Positions 60,546 to 64,000 of a stretch of 64,000 bases of DNA are shown here, piece by piece. Source of the stretch: Actinosynnema sp040640215. Lineage in GTDB: Bacteria; Actinomycetota; Actinomycetes; Mycobacteriales; Pseudonocardiaceae. The translations under genes were made by a program, and so were the position numbers. The stretch's first letter is position 1. The number at the start of each line of letters is the position of its first letter. Below the pieces are notes generated by a model that had not been told where the DNA came from, did not search any database, and saw nothing but the letters and a program-made list of their open reading frames with translations. The stretch is taken from the NCBI RefSeq assembly GCF_040640215.1, contig NZ_JBFABG010000005.1, positions 310,001 to 374,000 on the forward strand. Reading direction: 5' to 3'.

Positions 60546-61772
60546 CTACGGCGGACCGGTGGTGCCGAGCCGGTTGGCCCGGTCGGTGAGGTACCGGCGT
60601 TCCGGCGCGCTCGTCGCGCGGCGGGCGGCGTCGCGGTAGGCCGCGCTCGCCGCCGCGTGGTCCCCGGCCTGGTCGAGCAGGTGCGCGCGGACGGCGTGCA
60701 GCCGGTGGTGGTCGGCGAGGCGCTTGTCCCGCCCGATCTCGGCGAGCAGCTCCAAGGCCGCTCCCGGCCCGTGCACGACGCCGACCGCGACCACCCGGTT
60801 GAGGGCGGTCATCGGGTTCGGCGCGACCAGTTCCAGCAGGTCGTACAGCGCCAGCACCTGCGGCCAGTCGGTCTCCTGCGCGCTCGGTGCCTCGGTGTGC
60901 ACGGCGGCGATCGCGGCCTGGAGCTGGTACGGGCCGACCCGGCCGCGCGGCAGGGTCCGGCTGATCAGCGCCACACCCTCGGCGACCAGGTCCCGGTCCC
61001 ACCGGGTGCGGTCCTGCTCGGCCAGCGGCACCACACCGCCGTCCGGCGCGGTGCGGGCCGGGCGGCGGGCGTCGGTGAGCAGCATGAGCGCCAGCAGGCC
61101 CGCGACCTCCGGGTCGTCGGGCAGCAGGTCCGCCAGCCACCGGGTCAGCCGGATCGCCTCGTCCGACAGCGCCGGCGTGGTCAGGTCCGCGCCGCCGGTG
61201 GTGGTGTGGCCTTCGCTGAACACCAGGTAGAGCACGTGCAGCACGGCCCGCAACCGGTCGGCGCGGTCCGCCGGCGACAGCGCGCCGAAGCCCGTGCCCC
61301 TGATCGTCTGCTTGGCGCGGCTGATCCGCTGCGCCATGGTGCTCTCCGGCACCAGGAACGCGGCGGCGATCTGCGCGGTCGTCAGGCCGCCCACCGCGCG
61401 CAGGGTCAGCGCGACCCGGCTGGGGTCCGACAGCGCCGGGTGGCAGCACAGGAACACCAGCGCCAGCGAGTCGTCCCGGTCGTGGTCGGCGTCGGCGGGC
61501 CGGGCGAGCAGGAGCGCCTGCGGGGTCCCGGCCGACTCCCGCCGCCGGCGCGCCCGCTCGGTGCGGACGTGGTCGACCAGCCGCCGCGCGGCGACGGTGA
61601 TCAGCCAGCCGCGCGGGTTGTCGGGCAGCCCGGACGGCCACTGGCCGGCGGCGTCGAGCAACGCCTCCTGCACGGCGTCCTCGCAGGCGTCGAACCGGCC
61701 GTACCGGCGCACGAGCGCGCCGAGGACCTCCGGCGCGAGGTCGCGCAACAGGTCCTCGACCCGGGGTGTCAT
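60546..61772 (-). CDS. ECF42-type RNA polymerase sigma factor with TPR extension
   Basis: 408 residues. Sigma region 2 (YGRFDACEDAVQEALLDAAGQWP, NPRGWLITVAARRLVDHVR) and region 4 (LTLRAVGGLTTAQIAAAFLVPESTMAQRISRAKQ) are followed by a long C-terminal DUF6596/TPR-like part (VLYLVFSEGHTTT, YDLLELVAPNPMTALNRVVAVG). That architecture and the adjacent DGPF/YCII gene define the ECF42 group, which works without an anti-sigma factor; the extension controls activity. The ATG at 61772 is used; a GTG directly before it is equivalent. Confidence 0.95.
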   Translation of the reverse strand: MTPRVEDLLRDLAPEVLGALVRRYGRFDACEDAVQEALLDAAGQWPSGLPDNPRGWLITVAARRLVDHVRTERARRRRESAGTPQALLLARPADADHDRDDSLALVFLCCHPALSDPSRVALTLRAVGGLTTAQIAAAFLVPESTMAQRISRAKQTIRGTGFGALSPADRADRLRAVLHVLYLVFSEGHTTTGGADLTTPALSDEAIRLTRWLADLLPDDPEVAGLLALMLLTDARRPARTAPDGGVVPLAEQDRTRWDRDLVAEGVALISRTLPRGRVGPYQLQAAIAAVHTEAPSAQETDWPQVLALYDLLELVAPNPMTALNRVVAVGVVHGPGAALELLAEIGRDKRLADHHRLHAVRAHLLDQAGDHAAASAAYRDAARRATSAPERRYLTDRANRLGTTGPP

Positions 61773-61811
61773 CACGGCACCGCCATCAGACGCAGCGTCC
61801 CCTGGGCACCG

Positions 61812-62171
61812 TCACGGCTGGGGTGCCTCGTGCAGGATCGGCCACAGCTCCACCGGGTCGGCGTCGGCGAACGGGATGTCGGCGGCGATCTCGTAGGCGC
61901 GTTCCTCGCTCGCCACGTCCAGCAGGTAGAAGCTGGCCAGGTACTCCTTGGTCTCGATGTAGGGCCCGTCGGTCACGGCGGCCACGCCGTTCTCCCGGCG
62001 GACCAGCTTCGCGGTGACCACGTCGCCCAGGCCGTACGCGCCGAGCAGTTCGCCGCTCTCCCGGTACCGGGTGTTGAACGCGTCCTGCTTCGCGACCGCC
62101 TCCGGCCACTCCTCGGCCGGGAACGCGTCCCACTTCTCCTGGTTGCCGTAGATCATCAGCAGGTACTTCAC
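61812..62171 (-). CDS. YCII/DGPF-domain protein, ECF42 partner
   Basis: 119 residues. It begins VKYLLMIYGNQEKWDAFPAEEW and contains the DGPF-type stretch AVTDGPYIETKEYLASFYLLDV. DGPF proteins are the standard partners and targets of ECF42 sigma factors. Their biochemical role is not settled, although the dimeric alpha-beta barrel resembles dehydratases and chlorohydrolases. GTG start at 62171 with AGAGGA upstream. The sigma gene begins 39 nt downstream on the same strand. Confidence 0.93.
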   Translation of the reverse strand: MKYLLMIYGNQEKWDAFPAEEWPEAVAKQDAFNTRYRESGELLGAYGLGDVVTAKLVRRENGVAAVTDGPYIETKEYLASFYLLDVASEERAYEIAADIPFADADPVELWPILHEAPQP

Positions 62172-62347
62172 GACGGGCCGTCCTCTCGTTCCGCACACCC
62201 CGTGGCGTGCTGTCGACCCCCAGTCGGAGCACGGTGCGCCGTTCTCGACATCTTCGCCGAAAAAACTTTTGCCGGGGTTGCCGGGCTCCTCCCGCCGTTC
62301 GGGCTACCCATACTCCCCCGTTGGTGAGCGCTCCCGGTCACACCGGG

Positions 62348-62384
62348 TTGCCAAGCCTGGTTTGAGTTAGTTAGACTCAAACCA
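62348..62384 (+). promoter_or_regulatory. Leaderless promoter with overlapping operator
   Basis: TTGCCA (62348-62353), 18-nt spacer, TAGACT (62372-62377), then six bases to the ATG at 62384, so transcription should begin at the start codon. A perfect 10-bp inverted repeat TGGTTTGAGT-TAGTTAG-ACTCAAACCA (62358-62384) covers the -10 box and ends on the A of the ATG. A bound repressor would block the promoter. Confidence 0.65.
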
Positions 62385-63382
62385 TGTTCACGAGGGAAGA
62401 GGCACTCGGCCTGGTCGACGGGGCGACGCCGGTCGGGCTGTTCGGACCGGCCGTCCCGGCTCGGGGGAAGGAGGCCCGGCGGCGGTACTGGGGGTTGGCC
62501 GCCGCCCTCCACCCCGACCGGGTGGCACCCGACGACGTCCGCGCGCACGCCGCGTCGGCCGAGCTCACCCGCCTCTACCACGAGTGGCAGCACACCCGGC
62601 CGGTCGTCCTGCGCACCGCGCACGGCGACTACCGGGTGGGCGAGCGGCACGCCGTGGGCAGCGTCGCGAACGTCTACCGCACCGCCGGCCGACCGGTGGT
62701 CAAGATCGTGCGCAACCCGGCGTTGAACCCGTTGCTGCGCGCCGAGTGGCACGCGCTGCGGACCCTCGCGCGGTTCACCGACGAGCACGAGTGGCTGCGC
62801 CCCTACTACCCCCGGTTGCTCGACGTCGGGGACGTGGGCCGGGGCGAGCGGGCGTTCAGCGTGCTCGCGCCGCTCGTGGACGGGTTCGTGACGCTCGCGG
62901 ACGTGCGGCGGGCCTTTCCCGGCGGGCTGGACGGGCGCGACTACGCGTGGATGCACCGCAGGCTGCTGCGGGCCGTCGCGGGCGCGCACCGGGCCGGGCT
63001 GGTGCACGGCGCGATCGTCGCCGACAACGTGCTGGTGCACCCCGAGCAGCACGGGATCGTGCTGGCCGGGTGGACGTTCGCGGTGCCGGCCGGACAACCC
63101 CCGCTCGCCACCGCGAAGACGATCGACTACCCGCCGGAGGTCACGGCGAACCGACCGGTCACCACCGCCACCGACGTCCACATGGCACACGTGCTGATGC
63201 TGGACGTGCTGGGGCACGACGAGATCCGGCAACGCCGGTTCGCCGGCCTGTGCACGCAGGACGACCCGGACCGCCGACCCGACGCGGTCGGTCTGCTCGA
63301 CGAGTACGACGAACTGCTCGACGAACTCTACGGCGCACGGGCCTTCCGCCCGTTCGCGCTGCCCGACCGGACAGGAGCCTGA
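62384..63382 (+). CDS. J-domain fused to a degenerate protein-kinase-like domain
   Basis: 332 residues. Residues about 1-70 form a J-like domain with the Hsp70-stimulating tripeptide (LHPDRV, HPD at 43-45). Residues about 80-320 follow the kinase fold: glycine-loop-like VGERHAVGSVANVYRT, Lys107 in VVKIVRNP and a C-helix Glu. The catalytic loop reads LVHGAIVADNVLV instead of HRDLKPEN, so the catalytic Asp is Ala, and the DFG is replaced by LAGW. It is therefore a likely pseudokinase. It sits directly before a vWA gene, a pairing that recalls TerY/vWA-kinase stress or conflict systems. Leaderless start. Confidence 0.82.
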   Translation: MFTREEALGLVDGATPVGLFGPAVPARGKEARRRYWGLAAALHPDRVAPDDVRAHAASAELTRLYHEWQHTRPVVLRTAHGDYRVGERHAVGSVANVYRTAGRPVVKIVRNPALNPLLRAEWHALRTLARFTDEHEWLRPYYPRLLDVGDVGRGERAFSVLAPLVDGFVTLADVRRAFPGGLDGRDYAWMHRRLLRAVAGAHRAGLVHGAIVADNVLVHPEQHGIVLAGWTFAVPAGQPPLATAKTIDYPPEVTANRPVTTATDVHMAHVLMLDVLGHDEIRQRRFAGLCTQDDPDRRPDAVGLLDEYDELLDELYGARAFRPFALPDRTGA

Positions 63383-63383
63383 C

Positions 63384-64000
63384 ATGGGACACGGCAGGTG
63401 GGACGACAACGCCTACGCGGCGGCCAAGACCTTCCGCGCGGCCCGGGGGATCGACGACTTCGGCTACACCGCGAAGCTGCGCGCGACGCCGCGCGGCCAG
63501 TGGAAGGCCGACCCGTCGATGGACCCGCTCGACGTCGCCGCGCGGGAGTGCCGCGACTCGCCGGACCACGAGGACTCGACGCCGATCGCGGTGCTGTTCG
63601 ACGTGACCGGCTCGATGGGCCAGGTGCCCAAGATCATGCAGCGCAAGCTGGGCAAGCTGCACGGCCTGTTGCAGCGCAAGGGGTACCTCGCCGACCCGCA
63701 ACTGATGTTCGGCGGGATCGGTGACGCCGACAGCGACCGGGTGCCGTTGCAGGTGGGGCAGTTCGAGTCGGACAACCGGATGGACGAGCAACTGCGCACC
63801 ATCTTCCTGGAGGGCAACGGCGGCGGGCAGAAGAGCGAGTCCTACGAGCTGGCCGCGTACTTCGTGGCCCGGCACGTGGTGACCGACGCGTGGCAGAAGC
63901 GGGGCCGCAAGGGCTACCTGTTCCTGATCGGCGACGAGCTCAACAAGCCCCGGCTGGAGGCCAGGCACATCCGCCGGGTCATCGGCGACGACGTGCACCA
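63384..64000 (+). CDS. vWA-domain protein, 3' end cut by window edge
   Basis: 205 codons visible. MGHGRWDDNAYAAAKTFRAARG, then the vWA fold with MIDAS-type AVLFDVTGSMGQVP (D-x-T-x-S) and YLFLIGDELNKP. vWA proteins of this type act as metal-dependent protein-interaction modules in Ter-like systems. The ATG at 63384 follows the J/pseudokinase stop by 1 nt, with AGGAG six bases upstream, so the two proteins are made together. Confidence 0.88.
   Translation, partial: MGHGRWDDNAYAAAKTFRAARGIDDFGYTAKLRATPRGQWKADPSMDPLDVAARECRDSPDHEDSTPIAVLFDVTGSMGQVPKIMQRKLGKLHGLLQRKGYLADPQLMFGGIGDADSDRVPLQVGQFESDNRMDEQLRTIFLEGNGGGQKSESYELAAYFVARHVVTDAWQKRGRKGYLFLIGDELNKPRLEARHIRRVIGDDVH

Overview
The window is a very GC-rich (about 70-75 %) chromosomal segment of a filamentous-type actinomycete. 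GTG and TTG starts are common, genes are chained by 4-nt ATGA/GTGA overlaps, several promoters look leaderless, and the repertoire (Rrf2/NsrR-Hmp, LutABC, ECF42-DGPF, SsuD-type sulfur genes, GH18 chitinase, BacNav-like channel) is typical of Pseudonocardiales such as Saccharothrix, Actinosynnema or Lentzea. That placement is inference from overall character, not from a marker gene. I saw no rRNA, tRNA, CRISPR array, intact insertion sequence or phage.

Layout. 0-7.2 kb: the 5' part of htpG, an nsrR-hmp nitric-oxide detoxification pair, and a lactate-utilisation operon lutABC whose divergent FadR-type regulator is broken although its nested operator is perfect. 7.2-13.3 kb: a secreted protein, a PadR-MFS efflux pair, a PPOX-type protein, a MOSC protein, a MerR-like regulator and about 750 bp of low-GC gene-free DNA with a candidate structured RNA. 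13.3-24.8 kb: one minus-strand operon with an Lrp double-domain regulator, an oligopeptide ABC importer, a gamma-glutamyltransferase-family protein, an M28 peptidase, an SDR and a PanE-like reductase. It looks like a peptide uptake and breakdown unit.

25.0-27.3 kb is a scar or island: a ligD relic, a small XRE regulator, the C-terminal stub of a TPR regulator, and a creatininase-family gene at about 55-57 % GC with foreign codon use and its own terminator. 27.4-35.6 kb holds ppk2, a P450, a voltage-gated channel with a Gly-Asp-Gly filter, AraC/NmrA, and an XRE-cupin regulator that shares an exact 6-3-6 palindrome class with a convergent methyltransferase. It ends with a DAAO-like oxidase. 35.8-44.5 kb: a chitinase, a lipoprotein HNH nuclease whose ribosome-binding site is buried in a stem, an aminoglycoside-phosphotransferase relic, an amidohydrolase, and an aldehyde dehydrogenase plus two class III aminotransferases.

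44.9-53.4 kb: a secreted NlpC/P60-like protein, then a sulfur operon. A leaderless Cys-containing leader peptide precedes SsuA, SsuC and SsuB homologues, a DszB-like desulfinase, two flavin monooxygenases, an IclR regulator and a second signal-less binding protein, closed by a strong terminator. This operon is the best candidate for a new pathway in the window: import of an organosulfur compound, oxidative C-S cleavage and desulfination. 53.7-64 kb: a hypothetical protein, an aromatic-type aldehyde dehydrogenase, an OatA-like acyltransferase, an ArsR-membrane protein-oxidoreductase operon with a 12-6-12 operator, an ECF42 sigma factor with its DGPF/YCII partner, and at the right edge a J-domain/pseudokinase fusion followed by a vWA protein.
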